Below are positions 25,715 to 32,915 of a stretch of DNA of 64,000 bases, piece after piece. The position numbers were made by a program, and so were the translations under genes. The notes under the pieces were generated by a model. It was not told the origin of the DNA. It made no database searches and saw only the letters and a list, made by a program, of their open reading frames with translations. Position 1 is the stretch's first letter, and each line of letters starts with the position of its first letter. The stretch is from CAZNPU01 sp964575335 (GTDB lineage: Bacteria > Planctomycetota > Phycisphaerae > Phycisphaerales > SM1A02): contig CAZNPU010000001.1 in NCBI GenBank assembly GCA_964575335.1, positions 1 to 64,000 on the forward strand, read 5' to 3'.

Positions 25715-25912
25715 ATGATGCAAGAGACTCCCAGTGTCCAGCCGTTTTTCGCGCGCTATCTGGAAGAACAGTCATTGACTGTCAAGACAAACGTCAAAGC
25801 CGGTCCGGGGAATGGTCCTGGCGGCGGTGGCGGCGGTAACTGGCCGCCGGTTGTTACCCTGAAATATCCGTCCGACAATGCGGACGAAATTGTGATCCCG
25901 CTGTTCCCGTAA
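25715..25912 (+). CDS. Microviridin-type precursor peptide 1
   Basis: A 65-residue precursor. The leader has PFFARYLEEQ (residues 10-19), the helix that ATP-grasp ligases of microviridin pathways bind, then TNVKAG (residues 25-30), the likely peptidase site. The core carries a GPGGGGGG spacer and TLKYPSDNADE (residues 48-58), followed by an unusual hydrophobic tail IVIPLFP. Compared with the canonical order (PSD, one residue, two acids) it has two residues before the acid pair. Two adjacent ATGs (25715, 25718) sit 4 and 7 bases after AAGGAG; either may start. The residue between T and K is leucine. Confidence 0.93.
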   Translation: MMQETPSVQPFFARYLEEQSLTVKTNVKAGPGNGPGGGGGGNWPPVVTLKYPSDNADEIVIPLFP

Positions 25913-26164
25913 ACCTGTTCGCAACTGCATCGACAGGAGCGGCTTCCTGCCGGAGTCAGACATTCAGCCAGCGCGACTGCGCAGCATTGCGCAATTCGTG
26001 CAGCACATGCGGAACAAATGCGGAACAAAGCGTCATGAACGCCAGCGATTGATCAATCCAGTTCACTTCGATTGATGTGCAGCATCGTCCGGCATTGAGG
26101 CGGCTTTTCCGCATTGTTATGTGATCGTTGGGGCACTTCATCACAACTGCACAAGGAGTCACCT

Positions 26165-26344
26165 ATGGCAGCAAAGAACACACCCGATCGAAGTCAGCCC
26201 GAGGCTCAAAAGCCGTTTTTCACCCGTTTTCTGGAAACTCAGGAGCTACCGCAGATCAGAACTGACATCAAGGCCGGCCCGCGTGTTCCGATCGTCACCC
26301 ACAAGTGGCCGTCGGATGATGACGAGGGCGGTCCGGTGATGTAA
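26165..26344 (+). CDS. Microviridin-type precursor peptide 2
   Basis: A 59-residue precursor starting at 26165 with AAGGAG six bases upstream. The leader has PFFTRFLETQ (residues 17-26) and TDIKAG (33-38). The core after KAG is 21 residues and contains THKWPSDDDE (45-54) with a short GGPVM tail. The acid spacing agrees with the canonical TxK(Y/W)PSDx(D/E)(D/E) pattern, so two esters (T-D, S-D/E) and one K-E amide are expected. Histidine occupies the position that sets protease specificity in known microviridins, which is unusual. Confidence 0.93.
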   Translation: MAAKNTPDRSQPEAQKPFFTRFLETQELPQIRTDIKAGPRVPIVTHKWPSDDDEGGPVM

Positions 26345-26356
26345 TCCGTGCGGATC

Positions 26357-26397
26357 AAATCGCCTCAGCCGACTCGCTGGCCGGCGCGGGGCGATTT
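26357..26397 (+). other. Inverted repeat between precursors 2 and 3
   Basis: AAATCGCC at 26357-26364 pairs with GGCGATTT at 26390-26397 across a GC-rich interior. No T-run follows, so it is more likely an mRNA-stabilising or attenuating hairpin than a full terminator. Confidence 0.4.
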
Positions 26398-26442
26398 GCG
26401 TTGACTGTTACGCAACTTTATTGATGAAAGGAGCCAGCAGAA

Positions 26443-26610
26443 ATGCAGCAAAAGGATTCAACGCCGTTTTTCGCTCGCTATCTTGAAGAGCAGCAGGCGC
26501 CGGCTGTGAAGACCAACGTCAAAGCCGGTCCGGGTCTGTTTCCGAGCAGGCCTCCGGGGGAAGTCACGATGAAATGGCCTTCTGATGACGACGAAGGCGA
26601 AACCATGTGA
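26443..26610 (+). CDS. Microviridin-type precursor peptide 3
   Basis: A 55-residue precursor, short enough to be missed by length cut-offs. The ATG at 26443 has AAAGGAG upstream. The leader has PFFARYLEEQ (residues 8-17) and TNVKAG (24-29); the core contains TMKWPSDDDE (42-51) and a GETM tail. The leader is nearly identical to that of precursor 1, while the core motif is closest to precursor 2, suggesting duplication and shuffling. A strong hairpin with a T-run begins six bases after the stop. Confidence 0.93.
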   Translation: MQQKDSTPFFARYLEEQQAPAVKTNVKAGPGLFPSRPPGEVTMKWPSDDDEGETM

Positions 26611-26616
26611 TCGTAG

Positions 26617-26652
26617 CGCCACGGCCGGCGATTGTGCAGGCCGTGGCGTTTT
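26617..26652 (+). terminator. Intrinsic terminator inside the graspetide cluster
   Basis: A perfect 10-bp stem, CGCCACGGCC with GGCCGTGGCG, and a 12-base loop, followed directly by TTTT. It separates precursors 1-3 from precursor 4 and the two ligases. Partial read-through would give more precursor than ligase mRNA. Confidence 0.75.
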
Positions 26653-26759
26653 ACATCACATTAGCAGCAAGCGATTATCTCAAATCGCACGCCAGTAACG
26701 AACCGAAACCCATGGAACGCTTGTTTGAGCGTTCCATCAATTCCGGAAAGGATCCCACA

Positions 26760-26942
26760 ATGAAGCAGCATATGAACCGGGAAAGCCAGGCTGTCAGCCA
26801 GTCGCAGCGTGAACAGTCGCACGAGCCGTTTTTTGCGCGTTTGCTGGAGAACCAGCACACAACGCCAGCCGTGCAGACCGGCATCAAGGCGGGCAAGCTG
26901 AACCAGACGATGAAGTATCCTTCGGATAACGACGAGTGGTAA
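26760..26942 (+). CDS. Microviridin-type precursor peptide 4
   Basis: A 60-residue precursor with AAAGGA upstream of the ATG at 26760; a longer frame from 26607 runs through the terminator and is unlikely. The leader is extended by a polar Q/S-rich start, then PFFARLLENQ (residues 23-32) and TGIKAG (40-45). The core after KAG is only 15 residues, ending TMKYPSDNDEW. This ends like classical cyanobacterial microviridins, where an aromatic residue follows the acid pair. Methionine is at the specificity position. Confidence 0.93.
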   Translation: MKQHMNRESQAVSQSQREQSHEPFFARLLENQHTTPAVQTGIKAGKLNQTMKYPSDNDEW

Positions 26943-27120
26943 GAAATCCGTTGAATGCTGCACGTTCAAAGTGCGGACACAATCATCGTAACTTCCCTGC
27001 GCCGCAGTCGCACCCTTGCTCGTCAAAGCCAATGCGAGCAATCGTCGCGGCTGCGGCGTTGTTGACTTTGGTATCGTGCTGCGTTCGTTGCCGTTTTCTG
27101 CGCCTGTTGCGTCTGTGCCC

Positions 27121-28143
27121 ATGTCGTCATATGCCGCCAACGTTGTTCTGCTTCTGACCCATACAGCCGATCACTTCACCGTTGATCGTGTTGCCGCTGC
27201 ACTTGCTGAGCGCGGCATGAATCCTGTGCGGGTCGATACCGACTTGTTCCCCAGCCAGCTTCGGCTTGCTGCGAGCTTCACGGCTGGCCAGGGGCTTCAG
27301 CACAGCCTGCATGTAGATGGCCGGCATATTCGTCTGGCGGACGTGCGTGCGGTGTGGCTTCGCAAAATCTGGACGCCGCGCATCGATGATTCGATCAATG
27401 AGCAGTTCCGCGATCAATGCGTGCGCGAATCCAAAGCTGCGCTGCTTGGCTTTCTTGATGGTTTGCATGAGGCCCGCTGGGTTGATCCGCCGCACCGCAT
27501 GCAGCAGGCGGAAAACAAGCTTCTGCAGTTGCGCATGGCGATGGCGTCGGGCCTGAATATTCCGCGCACGCTGGTGACCAACGATCCTGAGCCGGTGCGG
27601 CAGATGTTCGCTGAACTCAACGGCGCAATGGTCGCCAAGATGCTGACGCCGTTTACCGTCAGCATGGACAGACCGGCAGCGTTTGTCTACACCAGCCCGG
27701 TGCGCGAAGAAGACCTTGCCGACGCTTCATCATTGCAGCACTGCCCAATGGTGTTTCAGCAGCGCATCGAGAAAGCCTGCGAGCTTCGCATCGCATATGT
27801 GAACGGCGAACTGTTCGCGGGCGCGATCGATGCCAGTGCGAGCGCTCAGGGGCAGGTCGACTGGCGCCGCGCCTCGCTGGGTGAATGCAGTTGGCAGCAC
27901 GCAACCGTGCCCGATGCGGTGCGCCGGTCGCTGCAGGCCTTGATGCGCCGCCTTGGCCTGAGCTTCGGCGCAATCGACATGATCCTCACGCCTGCCGGCG
28001 AGCATGTGTTTCTTGAAGTCAATCCTGCCGGCGAATGGGGCATGCTCGAAAAGGAACTCGATCTGCCGATCTCACAGGCAATCGCCGATGCGCTGATCGG
28101 GAATCAGTTGCGTGATGAGAGAACCTGCAGCGCAGAAGCGTAA
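27121..28143 (+). CDS. ATP-grasp ligase, MvdC/MdnB-like (amide-forming)
   Basis: A 340-residue ATP-grasp enzyme. After a Rossmann-like N-terminal half (VVLLLTHTADHFTVDRV) come the ATP-grasp lysine region (MVAKMLTPF), CPMVFQQRIEKACELRIAYV and the metal-binding end FLEVNPAGEWGM (about residues 296-307). In microviridin biosynthesis such enzymes activate side-chain carboxylates with ATP; the MdnB kind closes the lysine-glutamate amide. Assignment to the amide former rests on remembered resemblance of the ELRIAYV segment and is less sure than the family. The start at 27121 is the first in-frame ATG that leaves a normal N-terminus; no ribosome binding site is clear. Confidence 0.85.
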   Translation: MSSYAANVVLLLTHTADHFTVDRVAAALAERGMNPVRVDTDLFPSQLRLAASFTAGQGLQHSLHVDGRHIRLADVRAVWLRKIWTPRIDDSINEQFRDQCVRESKAALLGFLDGLHEARWVDPPHRMQQAENKLLQLRMAMASGLNIPRTLVTNDPEPVRQMFAELNGAMVAKMLTPFTVSMDRPAAFVYTSPVREEDLADASSLQHCPMVFQQRIEKACELRIAYVNGELFAGAIDASASAQGQVDWRRASLGECSWQHATVPDAVRRSLQALMRRLGLSFGAIDMILTPAGEHVFLEVNPAGEWGMLEKELDLPISQAIADALIGNQLRDERTCSAEA

Positions 28144-28247
28144 AGGCGTGCGTATCGAATTGGTTGGATCGGATTGCTGGTTGTGTAACATCGTTGTTGT
28201 GCTTTGTGTTTTTTCGCTTTCTTTCTGCTCTCTGCAAGGTGGTCTGC

Positions 28248-29264
28248 ATGACCGTACTCATCATTACCCGCAGCGATGACAATGATTGCATTCGCACCGT
28301 GACCGAAGCGATCGAAGCGCAGGGCGGCAGCGTGTTTCGTTTTGATACCGACTGCTTTCCCACCCAGGTGCAGCTCAGTTTGCGCACCGGCAAAGGCGGT
28401 GATCGCATGATTGTGCGGTCCGATGCGGGCGAGCTTGATCTGGCTGATGTCACCGCGGTGTGGTATCGCCGGTTTCATGCTGGCGCGAAGATTCCCGAAA
28501 CCATGGACAAGCAGCTTCGCGCCGCATCCATCAAGGAAACGCGCTACGTTCTGTGGGGCATGATGGCGGGGCTGAACGTGTTTCACGTTGATCCGCTGCC
28601 GATCGTGCGGCATGCGATGAACAAGCAGGTGCAGCTGCAGCTTGCTCGCGATGTGGGACTGGAAACGCCGCGCACGCTCATTACCAACGATCCCGATGCG
28701 GTGCGTGCGTTCGCCAGGGAGTGTCCGGAGGGCATGGTCACCAAGATGCTCGCGTCGTTTGCCATTTATGACGACGGCGTAGAGAACGTCGTCTTCACCA
28801 CCGCGGTATCGGATGAAGACTTGCGCGACATGCAGGGGCTTGATCTTTGCCCGATGACCTTTCAGGAAAAGGTTCCCAAAGCCATGGAGCTGCGCGCGAC
28901 GGTTGTGGGAGATCGCATCTTCACCGCTTCGATTGATTCGCAGGCGTCCGATCGTTCGCGCATCGACTGGCGGCGGGAGGGCGCAGCGATGGTCACGCAG
29001 TGGAAGCACTACGATCTGCCGCACGATGTCGGTCACAAGCTGCTTGCTCTGATGGACCGCTTCGGCCTGCAGTATGGCGCAGCGGATTTCATCGTTACCC
29101 CTGATGGCAGACACGTCTTTCTTGAAGTGAACCCTTCAGGCGAATTTTTCTGGCTCGACACGTGGCCGGGCCTGCCGATATCGCCCGCCATTGCCGATCT
29201 GCTGCTGCACCCGACGCACCGCAGAAGCACGTCACGCCAGCACGCGCACGCAGTTCACGTTTGA
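28248..29264 (+). CDS. ATP-grasp ligase, MvdD/MdnC-like (ester-forming)
   Basis: A 338-residue ATP-grasp enzyme starting at 28248 with AAGGTGG upstream. It parallels the preceding ligase over its full length (VLIITRSDDND at the start, MVTKMLASFAIYDD, CPMTFQEKVPKAMELRATVV, then FLEVNPSGEFFWLDTW near residues 291-306). In known pathways the MdnC kind binds the leader helix and makes the two ester bonds first. The ELRATVVG...IDSQ stretch favours that role here. The basic, histidine-rich C-terminal tail is extra. Both ligases arose from one duplication in the family. Confidence 0.87.
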   Translation: MTVLIITRSDDNDCIRTVTEAIEAQGGSVFRFDTDCFPTQVQLSLRTGKGGDRMIVRSDAGELDLADVTAVWYRRFHAGAKIPETMDKQLRAASIKETRYVLWGMMAGLNVFHVDPLPIVRHAMNKQVQLQLARDVGLETPRTLITNDPDAVRAFARECPEGMVTKMLASFAIYDDGVENVVFTTAVSDEDLRDMQGLDLCPMTFQEKVPKAMELRATVVGDRIFTASIDSQASDRSRIDWRREGAAMVTQWKHYDLPHDVGHKLLALMDRFGLQYGAADFIVTPDGRHVFLEVNPSGEFFWLDTWPGLPISPAIADLLLHPTHRRSTSRQHAHAVHV

Positions 29265-29655
29265 TTGCGCATCAGTGCGCTGTTGGCGCCGTGGTATTCG
29301 CTGCCAGTGTGCAAAGAAATCGAGCAGCATCACGTCATTGGCGATCTCTGCTGCTGGCAGCAGCGGTGCATTGTCGTTGTTTGCGACGATGAAAATGTTG
29401 CTGCGCTGGTTCGGTGCGTGAATCACTGCGGAGCGCTGCGATGCGAATGATCGCAAAGTTGCAATCTTGAATTGATGGTTGAGCGCTTGTCATACATATG
29501 AGCTTTGTGCACAATATCATCACAGCGACTGATGAGTACGTGTGCAGGATTTTGATCTCTATTGACAAGCGCATGTGCAGGCAGGGCACATAAGTAAGAA
29601 CAGCGGTTCTGCCCGCTGAGGCAAGCTAAGCGGCGCTCATGCGTGGAGGAGGGCA
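29265..29655. other. Gap between ligase and WYL regulator, with candidate operator
   Basis: About 390 bases with short open frames on both strands that lack start signals. TTGACA at 29562-29567 is a perfect -35 box. Immediately downstream ATGTGC (29573-29578) and GCACAT (29586-29591) form an inverted repeat with a seven-base spacer, placed where a repressor would block the promoter of the WYL gene. No good -10 box at normal spacing was seen. A small GCGCA/TGCGC hairpin just after the ligase stop lacks a T-run. Confidence 0.35.
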
Positions 29656-30675
29656 ATGGATTATTCCGGACGAATTCACCGTTTGATTCGCATGCTCATG
29701 CTCATTCAGACGGATCGCCAATGGACTCCGCAACGGCTTGCGGAGGAGTTCGGCACCGCTGAGCGCACAATCTACCGTGATCTGCAGCACCTGCGAAACG
29801 CTGGGTTTCCCATCATATTCGATCGCGAATCAAACCAGTACCGCGTCAACGGCAAGTTCTTCATGCCGCCCATTCATCTGACGTTTGAAGAAGCGCTTTC
29901 GCTGGCGACGTTGTGCGAACATGTTGCTGGATCGGAAAGAATTCCTCTTTTGAAACCGGCATATGAAGCGCTGCACAAGATCGAATCGCAGTTGCCCGCT
30001 GCCATTCAGAATGATCTTTCGCAGACCGTGCAGCACGTGGCGATCCAGACGGCGTCATCCACGCCGGCGGATTCTTACGGCAATCTGTACGACGTCATGC
30101 GAAACGCCATCGCCACACGCAGACGCGTGATGTGCAAATACGAGGCGCAGCATTCCGACAAAGATGACGAATCTTCCGGCGACGCTGCGTTCGAGTTCGA
30201 GCCTTATGCGCTGTTCTTCAGTGTGCGGGCGTGGTATGTCATCGGTCAGCGATCCGACCGTGACGGCCTGCGCTGCTTGAAGCTCACGCGCTTCACGCAG
30301 GCGTCGGCGACCGATCGGCCGTACATGGTGCCTGATGATTTCAGCGTCGATGAGTATCTGGGCAATGCCTGGCGGATGATACGTGGCGAAGATGTGCCGG
30401 TGGAAATCTGGTTCGACGCAGAGTTCGCCTCGACTGTGAGCGAGACGCGCTGGCACAAGACCCAGGAGATCGAACACCACGCCGACGGATCGTGCACGTT
30501 TCGATTCACGGTTTCGGGCCTGGACGAAATTGAATGGTGGGTTCTGTCGATGGGGCCGCATTGCATTGTGCGTCAGCCGGTTGAGTTGGCCAGACGCGTG
30601 CGAGACCTCGCCATGCGCACGGCAGAGCTGTACCGCAGCCACGCTGAGAGCGGAGCGCGGCGTTTGGGAGACTGA
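29656..30675 (+). CDS. WYL-domain transcriptional regulator
   Basis: A 339-residue regulator. The N-terminal winged helix-turn-helix (about 5-60) includes TPQRLAEEFGTAERTIYRDL; the WYL ligand-sensing domain (about 140-235) includes FEPYALFFSVRAWYVIGQRS, and a C-terminal extension region (WCX-like, about 245-325) follows. Such proteins bind DNA and sense nucleic acids, nucleotides or peptides. GGAGGAGGG precedes the ATG. It follows the graspetide cluster on the same strand and is the nearest regulator to it, so it may control it, although the 390-base gap and possible own promoter allow an independent role. A terminator follows at 30822. Confidence 0.85.
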   Translation: MDYSGRIHRLIRMLMLIQTDRQWTPQRLAEEFGTAERTIYRDLQHLRNAGFPIIFDRESNQYRVNGKFFMPPIHLTFEEALSLATLCEHVAGSERIPLLKPAYEALHKIESQLPAAIQNDLSQTVQHVAIQTASSTPADSYGNLYDVMRNAIATRRRVMCKYEAQHSDKDDESSGDAAFEFEPYALFFSVRAWYVIGQRSDRDGLRCLKLTRFTQASATDRPYMVPDDFSVDEYLGNAWRMIRGEDVPVEIWFDAEFASTVSETRWHKTQEIEHHADGSCTFRFTVSGLDEIEWWVLSMGPHCIVRQPVELARRVRDLAMRTAELYRSHAESGARRLGD

Positions 30676-30821
30676 TGCAAAATTTCTCAAAAAAGCACGC
30701 TCACCGATGACATGCCGCTGTCAGCCGCCGTTGGTAGATTGACCGCGTGACGAAACCGGGCCTTTGGAGGAGAAGGGCCGGCGGTGGAGTTTGGGGCTGC
30801 TTGTGGGGAGTAGCCGACCTG

Positions 30822-30867
30822 GGAGCGCCGGATGCGATGATAATGCGAAAGCGCCGGCGCTCCTTTT
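30822..30867 (+). terminator. Rho-independent terminator after the WYL regulator
   Basis: A 10-bp perfect stem, GGAGCGCCGG with CCGGCGCTCC, around a 22-base loop, followed by TTTT. It closes the plus-strand region that contains the graspetide cluster and its neighbour regulator. Confidence 0.7.
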
Positions 30868-30974
30868 GGCCGGCCGCTGCGTGGGTTGTGTAAACCTACT
30901 ATCTATGCCGCGGGATAGCACAACAGCGGTGATGGGGGGAATACAGCCGGCATGAACGGCTGTTGCAGCCGATC

Positions 30975-31484
30975 TTATCGTCGGCGCGTGGTCTTGGACC
31001 TGCGTGTGCGTGAGGTCCGTTTTTTCGCCGGCACCGCCAGACCGCCGCTGATGGTGAGTTCGGCGGGGCTTTCGCGCATGGGCTTGATATCTGCCGACGT
31101 GGTGACCTCAGCGATAGTCGTCTGGCGGAACGCTCGCTCAGCCTGGGCCATGGCGTCGTCCAGCCGCTGATGCAACGGGCAGAGTTGCTTGGCGTGCGAA
31201 GCCAGCCCCAGGGGGCAGGTGAGGATGCGTTTGGGAGGGTCGACCGCCTCAAGCACATCGTACATGGTCATCTGTTGAGGATCACGCGCCAGAGCGAATC
31301 CCCCGTGCAGGCCGCGTTGCGATCGCACCAATCCGTGTCGGCTCAGGTCCTGCAGCACCTTGGCCAGATAACCCGTGGGCACGCTGGTGGCCTGGGAAAT
31401 CTGTTGCGTTGTGCGGCACTCGCCGAAGTGATAGGCCAAATCAACGACCGCTCGAAGTGCGTACTCGGCGGTTTGTGAGATCAC
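30975..31484 (-). CDS. Rrf2-family transcriptional regulator
   Basis: A 169-residue regulator. The start MISQTAEYALRAVVDLAY and the winged helix (TTQQISQATSVPTGYLAKVL, then RGLHGGFALARDP) are typical of Rrf2 proteins such as IscR and NsrR. In the usual cluster-binding region only two cysteines are seen (CPLGLASHAKQLCPLH), so an iron-sulfur cluster is possible but not certain. A basic tail (KKRTSRTRRSKTTRRR) is extra. AAGGAG lies ten bases before the ATG. It lies downstream of the efflux operon on the same strand, with about 210 bases between, and may regulate it. Confidence 0.85.
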   Translation of the reverse strand: MISQTAEYALRAVVDLAYHFGECRTTQQISQATSVPTGYLAKVLQDLSRHGLVRSQRGLHGGFALARDPQQMTMYDVLEAVDPPKRILTCPLGLASHAKQLCPLHQRLDDAMAQAERAFRQTTIAEVTTSADIKPMRESPAELTISGGLAVPAKKRTSRTRRSKTTRRR

Positions 31485-31697
31485 GAACGACTCCTTTTCA
31501 AACGTCCCATTCCGGACCTGCTACTGTAGTGTAAACGCTCAGCATAAGCGCATACAACGCATTTGCATGAATCGAAGACTTCCGGGCGTTCCTCGCTGAC
31601 GTCTCGCGTCCGATCGGGACATTATGCAATTTCGGGTACTAACTGTCGCAAAAAAGCTTGCGAAACCTGCTGCGTTGTTCTGGTTATAGGGGACGAG

Positions 31698-32906
31698 TTA
31701 CGACCGGCTGCTGGTAATCCGCACGCCGTCGGCAATCCGGTCCCCCGGGTGAATGATGACCGTTTCTCCCGGCTCCAGGCCGCTGAGCACCTGCGCTTCA
31801 GTCTGGCTTTGCTGGCCAATCTGCACGATCCGCAATGCAGCCCGCCCGTTTTCAACAACGAACACCGCCCATTCGCTGCCGCGGCGGAATAACGCTGCAT
31901 TCGGCACAAGCACCACGTTATCCGCCTCCCACAGGACGATCCTTGCCTCCACGCGGAAGCCGTCGCCCAGCGACCGGCGTTCCTCCAGCGGCGTTGTGAT
32001 GTCAACGATCACATTCACGCGCTGCTCTTCAACGCCCAGCGCGGAGATCTTGGTAAACGCTGACGGCTCAACCAGGCGGACGACGCCCTGCAGCGGCTGT
32101 GGGCCGCCCCAATGTTCCAGCACGACTGGCGCGCCGCGCTCAATCCGCGCTCCGTCATTGGAAAGCACATCAACCACCACTTCCATCTCGTTCAGGTCGC
32201 CCAGTTCCAGCAGTTCGGTTCCGGCCGTCACCACCCCCGCGCTGCGCTGCAGCACCCGCAGCACCACGCCGGTGATCGGACTGCGAATTTCAAAGGCTGG
32301 CTCTTCCTCCGGCTCTCCGCTTCGCACATAAGTGCGCAGCAGCGCGCTGCGAGCCTGTTCAAGCTCAAACGCTGCAATCTCCCGGGCGAACCTCGCCGAT
32401 TGCACGTCCTGCTGCGCGGTTTCCACCGCCAGCTCAGCGCGATCAAGTTCGATGATGCTGACCGCCTCGCTGCGGGCTGCGCTGGTGATGCGATCCAGTT
32501 CGGTCTGAGCAAACTTCAGAGATGCCTGTGCGCGTTGCAATTGCGCTTCGGTGCGCTGCACGTTGGCTTCGGCAGCTTGCACCCGCGCCTCGGCTTCGGC
32601 TTGCGCACGCACATCCAGCAGTGCCGGATCAACCGGATCGATCGTCGCCAGCAGCGTGAAATTCGCCTCAACCGGATCGCCCGGATCAAGCGTAATCCGA
32701 CGCAGCCAACCCGCCAGCGGCGAGGAGACGGTATAGCGGTCAATCACGCGCGTCTGACCTTCCTCGTCAACCGTCACGCGCAGCGATCCGTGGTCAATCA
32801 CCGCCACATCCACCGGTACCGGCTGGGGAATGAATGCGTACACAATTGCCGCAATCACTGCAAGACCCACCAGAAGCAGCAGCACTCGTCGAACAGCCCA
32901 CTTCAT
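31698..32906 (-). CDS. HlyD/DevB-type adaptor of an ABC efflux system
   Basis: A 402-residue periplasmic adaptor. One N-terminal membrane helix (residues 7-25) is followed by a lipoyl-like half-domain (VSSPLAGWLRRITLDPGDPV), a coiled coil (about 95-195), the second half (FEIRSPITGVVLRVLQ) and beta-barrel regions. It starts nine bases after the permease stop with GGAG inside the permease end, so the three genes form one operon. Partners are the permease at 32916 and the ATPase at 35439. Substrate unknown. Confidence 0.85.
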   Translation of the reverse strand: MKWAVRRVLLLLVGLAVIAAIVYAFIPQPVPVDVAVIDHGSLRVTVDEEGQTRVIDRYTVSSPLAGWLRRITLDPGDPVEANFTLLATIDPVDPALLDVRAQAEAEARVQAAEANVQRTEAQLQRAQASLKFAQTELDRITSAARSEAVSIIELDRAELAVETAQQDVQSARFAREIAAFELEQARSALLRTYVRSGEPEEEPAFEIRSPITGVVLRVLQRSAGVVTAGTELLELGDLNEMEVVVDVLSNDGARIERGAPVVLEHWGGPQPLQGVVRLVEPSAFTKISALGVEEQRVNVIVDITTPLEERRSLGDGFRVEARIVLWEADNVVLVPNAALFRRGSEWAVFVVENGRAALRIVQIGQQSQTEAQVLSGLEPGETVIIHPGDRIADGVRITSSRS

Positions 32907-32915
32907 CGCGGTGCG

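Noticed and set aside
29232..29456. Overlapping frames on both strands after the second ligase as a fifth precursor
   Set aside because: Neither contains the PFFAR leader element or a PSD core, and no ribosome binding site precedes them.
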